Shown: positions 1 through 11,907 of the stretch, piece by piece
How the letters are laid out: each line of letters begins with the position of its first letter
Position numbering within the stretch: position 1 is the first letter of the stretch
From: Acanthaster planci
Taxonomy: Eukaryota > Echinodermata > Asteroidea > Valvatida > Acanthasteridae
Assembly: GCF_001949145.1 (NCBI RefSeq)
Contig: NW_019091406.1
Coordinates: 1,835,008 to 1,899,007, forward strand
Direction of reading: 5' to 3'
Length of the DNA: 64,000 nucleotides
Program-made: the position numbers and the translations under genes
Notes under the pieces: generated by a model
The model's database searches: none
What the model saw: the letters and a program-made list of their open reading frames with translations, nothing else
What the model was told of the DNA's origin: nothing

Positions 1-3000
1 TTTCGCTTCCTTTTTTAACAGTTAATGAGGAAGAATTTGTTGCCATCATGACAGGAGATACATGAAGAATGTGCTTCCCTCGTCCCTTGTACATAAGATT
101 TGGACCAACAGTCATTTGTACAGGACTTCGGTCCACTCTGCCAACTCCGCTTGTAGATATCTTCCAGAGCGACATTTAGCATCAGTGCGGCAGAAGGCCC
201 AGAGCAGTCACATTCTGTTTGCCGTGTGCCCACGCCCGTAATCCTTCGCATCACTGCCACTTTTTACGCAGTCGTTCTGTGCTGCTCCATGACTGGGCTC
301 ATCTATTTTTATCAGAGTTTGAACTTTGTAGGTGAAGAATTATATCCCGTGTAGAAGTAAATGTGTTGAAGAATTTGGCAGGGACTAGTGTAGCCATGTC
401 ATAAGGTATGTGCAGGAATTAAGTTGCGTTCTCTACATTAAAGTCAATAAGCTTGGTCTTGTTCCCTGAATCAGCTCTCACCTTGCTAGTTGCAAACTGG
501 GTGTTTTTATCATCTGTAAGGGTTGTGTCTGTTACCCATTGGTTTCAGCACTGCAGTTATTCACCCCACAATAAAACACATCTACACTGTACTGATTCAC
601 ACAGGGGCCTACCTAGGGTGGACATTTTTTTCTTTGCCTGTGGATAGCCAGTTAAGGTCGGATTTTCTCACCCGAAAAAGCCGCTCGGGGTGGGTTTTTT
701 TACCCGCAAATTCTTCAACCTTGCAATTGCACTTTGACCCAACCAAGTACGGCGTCTTAATACGTCAACCACAGAAATGAATACATAATTCTTTAACGAG
801 TGTACACGTCTTCCGTTGAACAAATTAGGAAAATTATGTGAGTTTACACGTCATCCGGTGTCAAGTGGTGAAGAAAACGCTGTGATGAATGCTTAATTTG
901 CCTCTCACAACTCCTTCATGCTGGATTTTGGATGACGATTTCCCAAACTGTTTCTTCATGTGCCTCGGATAATCCCGACAGGGGTGTGAGTGGCCAACAG
1001 CTAGCAGAAAGTTGAAAGTTCCAATACTTTTGTATAGACCAGGTGTACAAAAAAGCTGAAAGTCAGGGTCAACATCTAAACAAAAACTTAAATCAGCTAA
1101 GCGGCTGAATTCTCACACCCCTGATCCAAATGCCTCTGAAACTGTTTTCAGAAGGGGGAAACATTCTGTGGGTGTGTACAAGTCCACACAATGTCTCACC
1201 CGACTTCTGGTGTTGGCACATTAGTTATATTCCGCTTATGCACCAAACTACATGCCCAGCACTGAGGCAGTACGGGAGTAAATGGGTGGTTTGAGGCAGT
1301 ACAGCCTCTAGAAATGTAAGAAAACGATAGACTACAAGTGAAAAATCATCGTCATCTGTATCAAACGGGTGCCATAATTTCTTTTACTTTTCTGTGTAAA
1401 AACAAATAAGAGATCTATAACCAGTCCGATCTGTACAAATTCCAATTGCAGTGGAAAAGTTTGAACAATTACACCGGAGCATTCATGCTAATCAGGGCCG
1501 TGTTAACCAAGAAGGTACCCTTCAATAATTAGTGAAATTTAAAAACCCATGTAACTACATTGGTTGCATCTTGACACACAAAAAATTGACCAACAATTTT
1601 CAAAGGTCAGTTTCTTTGAAAAGTCAAGTGCCTCACTTTATTTGAACATTGAATCAAGCATTTTATTGAAATTAGATTTTGAATTTTTGGATACAATCCA
1701 TATCATTCTCAGCAACTGTTCACTGAGAAGCACGACTGAGTGACTGTTGCACAAGGTCATGTTATTCATTTAATTTTCCAAACTTTGTAAATTGATTAAA
1801 AAAAATGTTCATACATGATCAACATACGTGATGCTTTGCCTTGTCTGTGTGAATGCCTTCTACACGAACAGCACTTGTGCCAGCTGGTGGCAGCATTTGG
1901 GGTACAAGAGAAGTGAAATGACAAATCCAACTATACAATGAACAAAATGTTTGATATGAGTTGTCCTCTCCTTGTGCAAACTTTGAATACCATGTACATG
2001 CACAAGAGGTGTCAGGACTACACACATACTCTCAATCAGATCTGATGATGTTTAAATATTGGCAAGGAGAGATTACAAGTACTATTCTTAAAAAATGCTG
2101 TCATGCTCATGGTCGAAGATGCCCGGGCTGGATAAATATCCCCCTCCTCTGACCTGTGGGGCCACAGGCCATTCAGTCACACCCTGCTTTACAGCCAGAT
2201 GACGGTGGGACATTACGCAGATTGGCAGGTTACTTGTAAACTTTCTGACCCTACTGTAATTCCCTGGATCCCAAGACATCTTATCATGGCTCCAACCGCG
2301 TCCTTCAAGGGGAACCTTTGTGTCCACAGCCATGATGGCAATACTCTTTCAATATGCCATCACAATCTAAAATTCACTATGTACAACCCAACAAGATCAA
2401 TTATAGTTCTGTTCACAAACTGTCCATGAGCAAGACCTTTGATTCGCACCTTTTCCTTGGGCTTTTAAAATACAAAAATTATATAAATGTACAGTGTACA
2501 GATATGTAGAATACGCCTTTGAAACGTCTGCCTAATGCCAATCAGATGAAATTTGAAATATTTGATAACAGCCAAACTAAATATTTTGTAAACTACCTCG
2601 AAATTTCAGCAAAACACTGGACTGAAAAGCACACATCTCTACAACACAATAGACCAAAAATTACACGAAAAACTACGCAATTGCATTCCTCATGTTACAC
2701 CTTTAAAATACTAAATGAGGATCATTTATGTGCTCAATTCTTCAGACATAATTACAGCTTCACTGCATTTTAAAGTGCCTGAAATTAGCACTGATGAATA
2801 TTGACACACTTACACGCATGGTTAAACACTGCACTACTTCCTTTGTGTTATTCCACGAGACATCCACAACCCAACGAGTGGAATGATGGTACTGACGTCA
2901 TGTCCTGCCTTATGGTTCCACTTTTGTTTGTCGCACATGGTTAAATATGAGCCCAAAGCCCATGCGGGCACGTCCCATTACATGTACTTCTTTCTCTTCA

Positions 3001-3014
3001 CAACAAAACATAAT
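1..3014. other. non-coding, no gene recognised
   Basis: I see no splice-bounded or conserved coding segment here on either strand. Open frames are short (under 100 codons) and compositionally random. The DNA is AT-rich single-copy-looking sequence with one phrase, GGGAGTAAATGGGTGG near 1275, that resembles the end of the SINE-like unit at about 3.1 kb. Confidence 0.5.
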
Positions 3015-3345
3015 CATGTCAAGGGGACACGTAGCTTGTGGTTGGGGATTTGCAGCTTGCAATCACATGGTCCAGGGTTCGATTCCCAGCAGATGTGCTC
3101 TGTGTGTTGTGATCTTGGGCAAGTCATTTTATCCCCACGTGCCTCTCTCCACCCAGGAGTAAATGGGTACTGGTGAGTGCAGATAATGGTCAGTGTTTAG
3201 CCATGAGTGCCTAAAAGGGCAGCATCGGGCTGGCATATTCCCAAGAGAGCTGAAATGGCGTCAGGAATGTTTAGATGTGAGCCATGATGGGCAGGGATGA
3301 CAATGATGATGCATGGGCACCTCTGAATGCCAGCAATTGTTAGAT
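3015..3345 (+). repeat. tRNA-derived SINE-like element
   Basis: A polymerase III B-box-like sequence (GGTTCGATTCCC, about 3076) follows a possible degenerate A-box region starting near 3030. After it comes the phrase 'cttgggcaagtcatttta ... ctccacccaggagtaaatgggtac' (3115-3170), a pattern I associate with tRNA-derived SINEs of marine invertebrates. The 3' limit is uncertain; a GATGATG-rich stretch near 3300 may be its tail. No target-site duplication was established. Confidence 0.5.
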
Positions 3346-4210
3346 GTTTTTCACCTTGTAAATCCTGTCATATTATGATCAATCTCTGACACCTGCAAAG
3401 AGGAAGCATCTTAGATACCTGCACAAGTGTCTATGACACATTTCTAGTTGAGTTATCGGTAATTACAGGTCCCTTCACACAAACACGTCATAAGGATTAA
3501 GAGTGAACAATGACGAAGGAATGTTTAAGCAGCATCGCATATGAATAGCTTGGGAATGAATTTAAGACTGGGTGATGTTACAGCCCCGAGATGGATTCAA
3601 CTACAACACTGGGCGTGCACATTACGTAAAAGGGGCAGGACAGCAACGGGTATGCCCTCTAAAGATGCAGTTAACATGGGACTACTTGTTAACCTGGTAG
3701 TTAATGGCAAAGAGTGCAACTGACACAGTTAGACTGAGAAGCACAGGGGGTTGGGCCCATAACACAGTTGGTGACGATGGGAGACAAGTGATGGTGGCAA
3801 ATGGAGTGGTCCCCACGACTGGTCCCCACTGTTGGTGTGTTTGTCACATTTGAACTAATGTGGGCAAGCGGCAAAATCGTGCAAACAATAATGAACTGGT
3901 CATGCAGAACTGGCCTATTTTTCACCATCGAGTACATGTATCTAAAAAGTCCCCCCACCGGGTTCACCATGCAGTGAAAGAATGGCATTTTAGACACCTG
4001 TGTGAAATAGCATGTTGTAAGGGAACACCATTTATCGCTGGAGGACGCAACACATTTGCTTGATGGAAGTCTTTCGGTGACTTTTTGTAACACAATACCG
4101 GAACATAAGCTGTGCCGATTGGAAACATACTCCAACATGAGAATGTGACCCCACATCGTACCAGTTGTCAACATAATGTACCCTCGCTGTTATTGTAAAC
4201 AAACCAAATG

Positions 4211-4555
4211 TTAACCCTCCTTTAGTTTAACGGCACAAATATGCACTAAGTGCCCACAGTAACTCTCTCGCATGCTTTTTCTACATGGAACACAAACATG
4301 CACAGGTTCAGTGTGTACACAGTTGGTTGCCAGCACAAACTGACCCAGGGTATTTTGTACAATCCTCTTCACTGCATTTGGTTTACTGCACAATAATGCA
4401 CATGAAACAGCGAGGCACAGTTGTTGGACAGCACAAAAGTGCAACCTGGTATTCCTGTGAGGGACAGTTGGTGCAGTGCACAAAATGACACAGCTGTGCT
4501 TCTTGGAGGTGTTTACCAAGTGACCCTAAGAGTGACTTCAGCATAGGAGGGTTAA
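4211..4555. mobile_element. TTAA-flanked piggyBac-like MITE
   Basis: The element begins TTAACCCTCCT at 4211 and ends AGGAGGGTTAA at 4555. This gives an 11-bp inverted terminal repeat including TTAA on both sides, with CCC just inside it. TTAA target sites and CCC-starting ends are hallmarks of piggyBac-superfamily transposons. It is about 345 bp and carries no recognisable transposase, so it would be non-autonomous. Confidence 0.55.
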
Positions 4556-5303
4556 GGTGCAGTGGAGATGGAATAAAAACATTGAAATGCTACCCCTCCA
4601 TACACATGTACATGTAATTGGCACAGACATCTTTCTTTTCCAGTCTAACCATCCATACAAGAAGTTTGACTAGCCAACCTTCTACAGTCTCAAATAACTA
4701 GTTTTTGATAAGAAATACCTCTGGTCTGCAAATCCTCATTTGACCTTGGTTAGCTACTAAATTTCCGGCAATTTAAATTGTAATTATAAATTTATACACA
4801 AGTTCAATGTACAATAATTTACAGTGGTCAGGAAATATAATACAACCTTCAAATATACATGTCTGGAAAGTCCGAACAAGTGGGACTTCTGGTTGGAAGA
4901 ACAGAAACCGGCGCTGCATTACAAAATCTGATTACAGGGAATAATTTCAGTGAATTTGCAAAGCGACCTGTTTCTGCCATCGCAACACCCATCCATATTT
5001 ACAACAAACCACTGCAGTGCGCAGTGAAGCATACGTGTATGGTAACTTCAAATGCAGAATATCCTGAACTGTGGACAAGCAATGCAAAAATCTCCATTCA
5101 AATGCATGCTCAAGTACGTACACGCATGCATTGGTGTGTCCATGCCGTGAAATACGTTTTGAGGTTACCAGAGTTTTTCTGCTTCACTGGGTGCACCTTG
5201 TCTGCTGACAGGCAGTGAGCATGAAATTGCTGGAATTACGCAGCTCGGGGATGTTAGCCAAGTACATCTCCAGAACCTGACATGGAGGCCAGAAAAGCCT
5301 AAA

Positions 5304-5560
5304 TGGGTCATTCCATGAGGTTGGGACACAATTTGTGACGGTGTCCTTGTTACATCGTATTCACTTTTTTCCATCTGTCATGACCTGTAGAGTAGGTCAT
5401 TTACTCGGTAAAAACAACACTCCTCTGTATTCAGCCTTGCAAACTGTATAGCAATGGCAAGTTGGAATCCGCATGCAGGGAAATAATTGTTCATGTTTAC
5501 GTAACCCATGTAACAATTGGTATCTTCACAAATTGTGCCCCAACCTCATGGAATGACCCA
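5304..5560. mobile_element. inverted-repeat element, family 'GGGTCATTCC', copy A
   Basis: It starts TGGGTCATTCCATGAGG and ends in the reverse complement (CCTCATGGAATGACCCA). The terminal repeats are about 35 bp and extend through CACAATTTGTGA. A second copy lies at 61202-61461. The two share internal phrases such as 'gtaaatgacct' and 'tgcatg', in opposite orientation. It is about 257 bp with no coding capacity and looks like a MITE. Confidence 0.75.
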
Positions 5561-6340
5561 AATATATGCCTCCTCTAATATTAATAAGGGCCTGAAAGTG
5601 GCCCATTTGAAGTGGAAAAAGCCTGAAATTGGGCTATTGCCTGAAAACTGGCATCCCTGACTACTGCTTTTACCGCCACCACAAGAATTAATTTCTATCC
5701 CGAGTGTATCAATGTTATCACTGAAATTCAGGGTGCTAAGTCAATCATGAAAAAAAAAATTACAAGAGATTACTTGGTGCATACTGTAATACAAGTGACT
5801 CCATCCTGTACAGTTACTAATCATCTCTTAGTACACAGATCTACAGCACTTAACTCGGTCCATTTGCAAGTTTGGGCAAAAAAAAATACGGATATTACTA
5901 GTATAACTTGGTACACTATGGGGAATGCTGAAATCCTCAAACTCCTGTCAAATTGTCAAGAGAGTAGCAGTTTTTTGGCAACACCCACTATTTTGTCCCA
6001 TATTAGGCAACAAAGTTCAACGAATTCTCCAACAACTTTTTCGAGTTGAAACAAGTTCCTACTGTGTCAGTTTGATCAAATTGCAGAAGCAAGATCTCCA
6101 GGCTGCTCTGGGCCTCATTTCATGGCAACAAAAACACAAGTGGCAAGTGACAAGTTACAGTTTGGAGTAAAATAGGCTGTTTTTTTTCTTAAATGCGACA
6201 AGAATCTCTGGCATTTGGGGCATAACCAGACTGTAATGCAGGTGCAATTTCTGCCATTTTACTTGAAAAAGGATTGACCAGTGCATTTTTTTTCTTAGCA
6301 ATCTTACCCCATGCAGTTCCTAACCTGGGAATTAATCATT

Positions 6341-6492
6341 TTAAAGATGAACAAAGAAATTGACTGGAGTGGGACTTGAACCTGTGACCTCTCAACACCA
6401 TACTAAAACACCTTACCCTGTACCAGAGCATTGGTACGGTGTTCTGGAGGTCGCAGGTTCAAGTCCCACTCCAATTTCTTTGTTCATCTTAA
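6341..6492. repeat. inverted pair of tRNA-like units
   Basis: The left arm (from about 6345, 'agatgaacaaagaaattg...gggacttgaacc') is the reverse complement of the right arm ('ggttcaagtccc...caatttctttgttcatct', to about 6490). Each arm carries the T-arm/B-box-like GGTTCAAGTCCCACTCC, pointing outward in opposite directions. This fits a foldback element made of tRNA-derived sequence. Neither arm folds into a convincing full tRNA by eye. Confidence 0.5.
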
Positions 6493-6972
6493 TCAATTAA
6501 AATGTGAGCACCTTGTCAGTCTCCCTAAACAGTTTGTTTGATGATATGACTGGGAATTAACAGTGCTTGGCAAATCCGGCAGTGGGATCCTAAAACTACG
6601 AGAAAGTCAAACCACACGAATGTGTCTTTTAATGGAGTACCTACATGTATGACAATTGTAAGATTCAAAGGCCTATTTTAACACTTAAAAACCACCTTGG
6701 CTCATAAGTAACAGCAAAGTGCATGCACACAATGTAGTGTTCTAATGTGTCAGATCTTTGAGCGGACTTTTTTCCTTTTTTTGAACGTGCAACACTATCA
6801 CAAACAGAACGTTGGAGAACTTGTAGGTAGTAGTAGGAATATAAAACTTGTGTCACTGTCTTGGATGATTTGTTGTTATCTGGCAAATCAAGGAAGTTTT
6901 CCCCCTGCCGATTGTTGTGATGTCACAACATTCCTCTGTTAACTTGCATTCCATGACAGCATGCTGGGAAGA

Positions 6973-6978
6973 TTTATT
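6973..6978 (-). terminator. poly(A) signal AATAAA for the zinc-finger gene
   Basis: TTTATT on the + strand reads AATAAA on the minus strand, about 270 bp downstream of the stop codon at 7250. It is the nearest canonical signal I found and gives a short 3' UTR. This is a positional inference. Confidence 0.5.
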
Positions 6979-7249
6979 TTAGCGTCTGGGCGACAGAATT
7001 TTCTAAAGCTTTATCAGTTGACATTGGGTCTTCACTGAGACTTTGCCTACTTTCCATCTGACCAGAAATGCTTCATTTTGTCTGAGGCACTTTCCACAAG
7101 TGTAGCCCACCATGTGGGTGACTCTGATTTTCCCCCATTTAATCCATTCCACAGCCCACTGTGGAAGTGTGCAGAGCAGTGGGGTGCTCAACAACATTGT
7201 GATTAAAAATACAAAATGGTCCAATCTGTCAAGGTGTTAGCCACTCCGC

Positions 7250-10029
7250 TTACTGTGCGTTCACTTGCTCCTGCTTAATTCTCAGTTCCCGAGTCTGGAC
7301 AACTTGGCTAGAGTCCTTGGAAGCTTCATTTCTGTCCTTTGAAGATTTCTCACTGTTGTCTGCAGTTCTTTGTTGCCCTTGTCCTTTGCTGGTAACTCCG
7401 GACTTTTCTGCTTCTTGACCACTGTTCAGGGTATCTTCCGCGACTAACTTTGGTGCTGTGTTGTCACTGGATGCAGCCCCACCAGCAGGCTTATCCACCT
7501 CCATCTGTTCATCATTCTCACTTCTCTGTTCCTGGTTGCTGGACGTATCTTCGCTATTTCCATCCTTGGTGTCCTTTTCTACCCCGGACTTGTTCTCAGC
7601 GAGGTTTTTTGGCAGCTTCTCCAATTTGACTGTCAACGACGACAAACTTGTGACTAAAGGCTGTTTTCGAGGTGATTTGTCTGATGTTGGCCTTGGAGTG
7701 TTTTTGCTCAGTTCCTTGCTGGTCCGTTCTTTACTGGTGCTTGGAACATCATCAGTCAGGTCTACCAGAACTTCCTCCTCGATAATTATCACGTCATCAT
7801 CGTCACTGTCGCCTTTTTTCACTGTTTTTGTGTTGACTGGGATGGCCTCACGTTTGTAATGTCTAGATGACTGCAGACTGTGAGTCCTCACCTTGAAGGA
7901 CTCGATTATTAGTGCACCACGTGGACAGCTTTCGATGTGGCATGCCATAAGAGTCGGGGACAGAGTGCTGAATTCGCAGTTTCTGCAACCGAGGAGGATA
8001 CGGCCATTGCTGACGATAACCTTCCTGATGCGGTGTATCTTAGGAGCCGATCCTGCCTTGTGAAACACAATCATGTGGTTTGCAAAAGCCGTTCCACAGT
8101 AAGTGGTGTATTTGCAGCGATTACATGACATCCTCTTGCGAAAATGATTTGCACTGCCTTCAGTCAACATTCCACACTCCAAACATCTCAGACGACCTTT
8201 CGGCTTGATAATTTCCCTGCGCGTCCACAAGGAAGGGGAGATCTTTATCGCCGACTGCTTCGAGAATGAAACTTTCTGGACAGGAACTGCTTCAGCCGGT
8301 TTGCCCTTCATGTCGGGCAGCTTGGGAATCCCGCTGCGCTCTTCCAGCGAGTGGTGCTTGTGGTCTTCCTGGACATGTTCCTTCAACATGGAGTTATTCA
8401 AGAACATCAGCTTGCAGGAGCGACAGCGAAAGAGTGCATTTTTGATGGAGACATTGAGGTGGGTCTTGCAATGGCGTATGAAGGCATTGTTACACTTGAT
8501 GATGCGAACACAGAAGGGGCACATAAGGGCTTTGCTCCCCTCGTGATGCTTGTTGAAGTGCAGGATGAGATCATCGTAGAGGGATGACGCATAGTTACAA
8601 ACGCCACACACGTAGGGCATCTGCAGTGACGGGTGGTTTGTCGAGAGGTGCTGCAACAGGGACATGCCATCATCCAATACCAACTCACAGATACCGCATC
8701 TGTGCTCACAGTACCTGTGGGCTTTCTGAATGTGCTCTGTCAGCGCAGCCGGGGACTTAAACTGCTTGTAGCAGGAGCGACAACTGCTGAGATTGTTCTG
8801 GGCTGAGTTCTGTTGCTGCTCCTTGTCTAGATGGTGCTTGACGTGCTGCATGTAGCGGAGGTTTGTTGGCAGTTTTTTATTGCACACATAACAGCGGAAG
8901 CTGCCCCTTGGCTTTTCGTCGTCCCACCACAGTCGACCCTGCTTCCAGCCGTAGTAGTTTTCCACTTTATCTTCTTGAGTTGAGGCACTGTTTGGCTTCA
9001 ACCGTTTCTTGCTTTTCGTCTTCTCATTGTCTTCAGGGGCAGACCGCTTGGTGCCACCTGCTTGGCTGTTGATGGGTTCTGTTTCGGACACCCTGGTGGT
9101 TTTGGAAGAAGTCACTGCCTGAACACTTGCAACTGCTCCTGCTGCAGCTTTTGTGATACTGATTATCTGCTTTGCTCTAGAGACTGGAACAGTTGCTGCT
9201 GACGTTGTTGTTACAGGCACTAATATATTTTGCATTGGAGCAGTCAGGACACCAGCATGCCCTACAGGTACACTACTCTGGGATGCAACAGTTGAATTCA
9301 AGGTAGGAAATGAAACCTGAGGTGATACAACCAGCTGATAGTTGCCTGCTGAGCCTGCCACATTCACAACCTGCATATTACTCAAGTCCGTGCCTACAGG
9401 TACCTGTATGACTGTTCTTTGTGCTTGCTGGCTCACAGGGTTGACAACCCTTGGGATTAGTTGCTGGGAAGTAACTATGTTAGAGCCAATGGGAATGGTA
9501 GGCGGCATGACTGATTTGTTGACTAGGCTGGTCACCATTTGTGGTTGCCAGGTGCCACCCGCCACGATGGTCTTCTTCATGGGTGGGGCAACGGGCACTG
9601 CTACGGCCTCCTGTCGTGGCTGTGGATGTGGTGGCTGCAGATGCTGCTTGGGCTGCTGCACCTGCTGCTGTTGCGGGGGCTTCACTTGCTGCTGGCCTGG
9701 TGGTTTTGGCTGTTGCACGGCGACACCGTTTTGAAGTGGGTCAGCTCCTTCACAGGATATGGAAGCTGCCACTTTCTGAGTGACTTCCTTGGCAGGCTTG
9801 CCGGCGGCATCCAGATGGCCATACAACTTATTGTAGGCATCCAGAGCCTTTTTGTAGGCCTTCATTTTTTCTTCATGTTCAGAATAGAGCTGCTGTTGAG
9901 CTTCTGACAATTCATCCTCATCGCATATCAGTAGGACTTCTCCTTTCGTTGAGTTGTATGTCTGACGTTTGCTGCTCTGCACAGCATTGGCGGGACCAGA
10001 AGCCTTTCCCACAGGTAGAGGCATTTCGT
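7250..10029 (-). CDS. ZNF280/POGZ-type C2H2 zinc-finger protein, main exon
   Basis: Probable chromatin or transcription factor; 924 residues from the first in-exon Met (10022-10024) to TAA at 7250. The exon edge is set by a strong acceptor (TTTTTTCTGCAG|ACGAAATG); an upstream, possibly non-coding, exon is likely but not found. Residue numbers count from that Met. Layout: acidic/helical segment with SEAQQQLYSEHEEKMKAYKK (~40-60); Gln/Pro-rich 105-140; Val/Thr/Ser-rich to ~330; basic KTKSKKRLK (335-343, NLS-like); YYGWKQGRL then six C2H2 fingers at ~378-398, 415-436, 443-464, 473-494, 502-522 and 534-555; an atypical finger block ~614-700; SIM-like VIIIEEE and VLVDLTDD (745-757); an acidic Ser/Lys-rich tail with VKLE and IKQE. 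The phrases QMPYVCGVCNYASSLY and ALMCPFC, and the finger order, match vertebrate ZNF280 and POGZ proteins as I know them. The CENP-B/DDE half of POGZ is absent, so a ZNF280D-like identity is equally possible. Downstream neighbour on the same strand only by distance. Confidence 0.85.
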
Positions 10030-10680
10030 CTGCAGAAAAAAGAAACAGAGAAATAACTGTCAGCTTCATCTTCACCGTTCGCGCCATGAGGGATTTCAGA
10101 AGGGAAAGTTTGCATTTCAAATCAAGCTTGTATGAAAATGACTTTGCTTATTGCTAGACCTGTCAAATGTTAACAACAGAAACTGACCTATTTGAGTCAT
10201 GTTTGTTTGATCTAAAATGTCTTTCTGTCTTCCTTGAAATGGCGAAATGATAATTTTGTTCAATTTTTATATATAGGTGGGCGGGACGAGGTTTGAGGCA
10301 CGCCCTTATTAAAACTGCAGCAGGTACTTCCTTCAAAAATTCTGTGAATAGTTTCTAGGATATTTTCAAACATGACTCCAGCAAACTAAAATCTTGAGTA
10401 ATTTGTCACAAAATTTATCTTTTAACTATCAAATGGTTTCAAAGAAACTTTTTGATGGAGAGAAATCAGAAATGCACCATTTAACAATTTGAAACAAAAT
10501 TTCCCTTTTGCCTATATTTTTAAATTTCAGTTTGATTACACTGTACGGTCAAATCTAAGACTGTTCTGTCTAAGTCAAATGCAATATTTATACTTAACAT
10601 GTATATGCAACATATTCCAGACATTTGAGCTGTGGAAGACCATGTAACATCGCTTGTGTTATCAGGTACGTCCTCAAACC

Positions 10681-10739
10681 TTAACCCTAACAGTCCTCAG
10701 TCCTCTAACAGGTGAAGGATTGAGGACTGTTAGGGTTAA
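10681..10739. mobile_element. tiny TTAA-flanked hairpin element
   Basis: TTAACCCTAACAGTCCTCAG at 10681 is answered by its near-perfect reverse complement ending GGACTGTTAGGGTTAA at 10739, with an ~11-base loop. TTAA flanks and CCCTAA ends are piggyBac-like. A related, more diverged copy lies at 49243-49316. Confidence 0.55.
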
Positions 10740-11520
10740 GGTATTCAGTCTTATGCATTTTACATACTAGAGAACTGTGATGTACTTTGATTTATTTATG
10801 TTAATCATTATTTTAATTATTCATATGAACCATCAGATGCTGTCGTCATTGCTTGAAGCGGAGTATTTAATAAAGAAACGCCAGTACACTGAAGCAGGGA
10901 GTTTCATGCTCGTTTACATACATGTAACAACCCTGTGAATTAAACTCGTGAATAAATTATGGAATGTGAGCAAAGCAAGCAACAGTATGCGGGCTACCCC
11001 CCAAAAAATACTTTAACTTACTTCACATGGAAGGGCCCTGTGTGGGATTTTTCCTTTAGAACAGAAGTTAGTGAGGAAATATTTAGATCAATTTTTGTGG
11101 TTGTTCATTTTTTCCCTTTTAAACTAATTCAAAGGAACCAGGAAATAGAAATATTTTTATAAATTTTACTAAAAACCCTTGAAGTTGCATCTTCAGGTTT
11201 CAATTACCCTTATTTTGAATCTTTGTTTTGCAACTTAACCCATGTTTTGAAGTTTTTGTTTTTATGCTAATGCATATTTGCACATTCATGAGCAGAACTA
11301 TGATGTCATCCAAGGCACTGAATCTCATTGTTGCATTGGTTGGTGCACTCTACATGTATGTCTCTCACTTCTTGATAAATTCAGATGGGCAATATCAGCA
11401 CCAGCATGCACACTGTAACTCTAACATGACATTCTATGCAGTGTACAATGTATTCATGAATCAGTTAATTTCCACAGAATGTTACACGGGAAATCAAAAT
11501 TTTCACTCGTTTAAAACTTA

Positions 11521-11907
11521 TTAACCCCTTCGCGCCGGGAGACGGTAAGACCCGCTGTAAAAATTGAGATCCTCAGCCCGCTTTTCAGCTATTATTCTCG
11601 GCCCACGCTCGAGCGAACATGGTGAAAGAAGGCTCTTGTATATATACGGTGATTGACCGAATTTGCATCATAATCACCAGCTTCACAACAGTCCCCACTT
11701 TGAAAAGAGGCAACAAAAATGTGGAAGCGTGAGTAGAGCTGCATGCTACCGAACAATGAGCCTTTTCACTGTGTAATTCAAAATGTGCAGAGCACGCAGG
11801 GCCACAAACCGAGAATTTGCGGTTTGGCAGGTGGCCTTCATGGCAAAGCGGGGCTGGAATTCTTGGAGGTTGCTTTCGGAAAAACATTCCTGTCGTCCAG
11901 GGGTTAA
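11521..11907. mobile_element. TTAA-flanked repeat, copy A
   Basis: Begins TTAACCCCTTCGCGCCGG and ends CCAGGGGTTAA, so TTAA flanks and CCCC/GGGG ends are present. The right half (about 11700-11907) is closely repeated in opposite orientation at 63801-64000. The right half is open on the minus strand, encoding the phrase PNRKFSVCGPACSA, which is also found in the second copy. It is piggyBac-like by ends; no transposase core is visible. Confidence 0.6.

Noticed and set aside
3701-4174. 157-codon minus-strand frame
   Set aside because: Cys/His/Ser-rich random-looking sequence without domain, next to a MITE; no splice or start context.
6420-6480. tRNA gene
   Set aside because: Only a T-arm-like segment is present; no acceptor-stem pairing or anticodon arm can be drawn, and it belongs to an inverted repeat.
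10030-10120. Upstream in-frame Met extension of the zinc-finger ORF
   Set aside because: The sequence just upstream of 10029 is a pyrimidine-rich tract ending TGCAG, a typical acceptor, so the upstream residues are intron translation.
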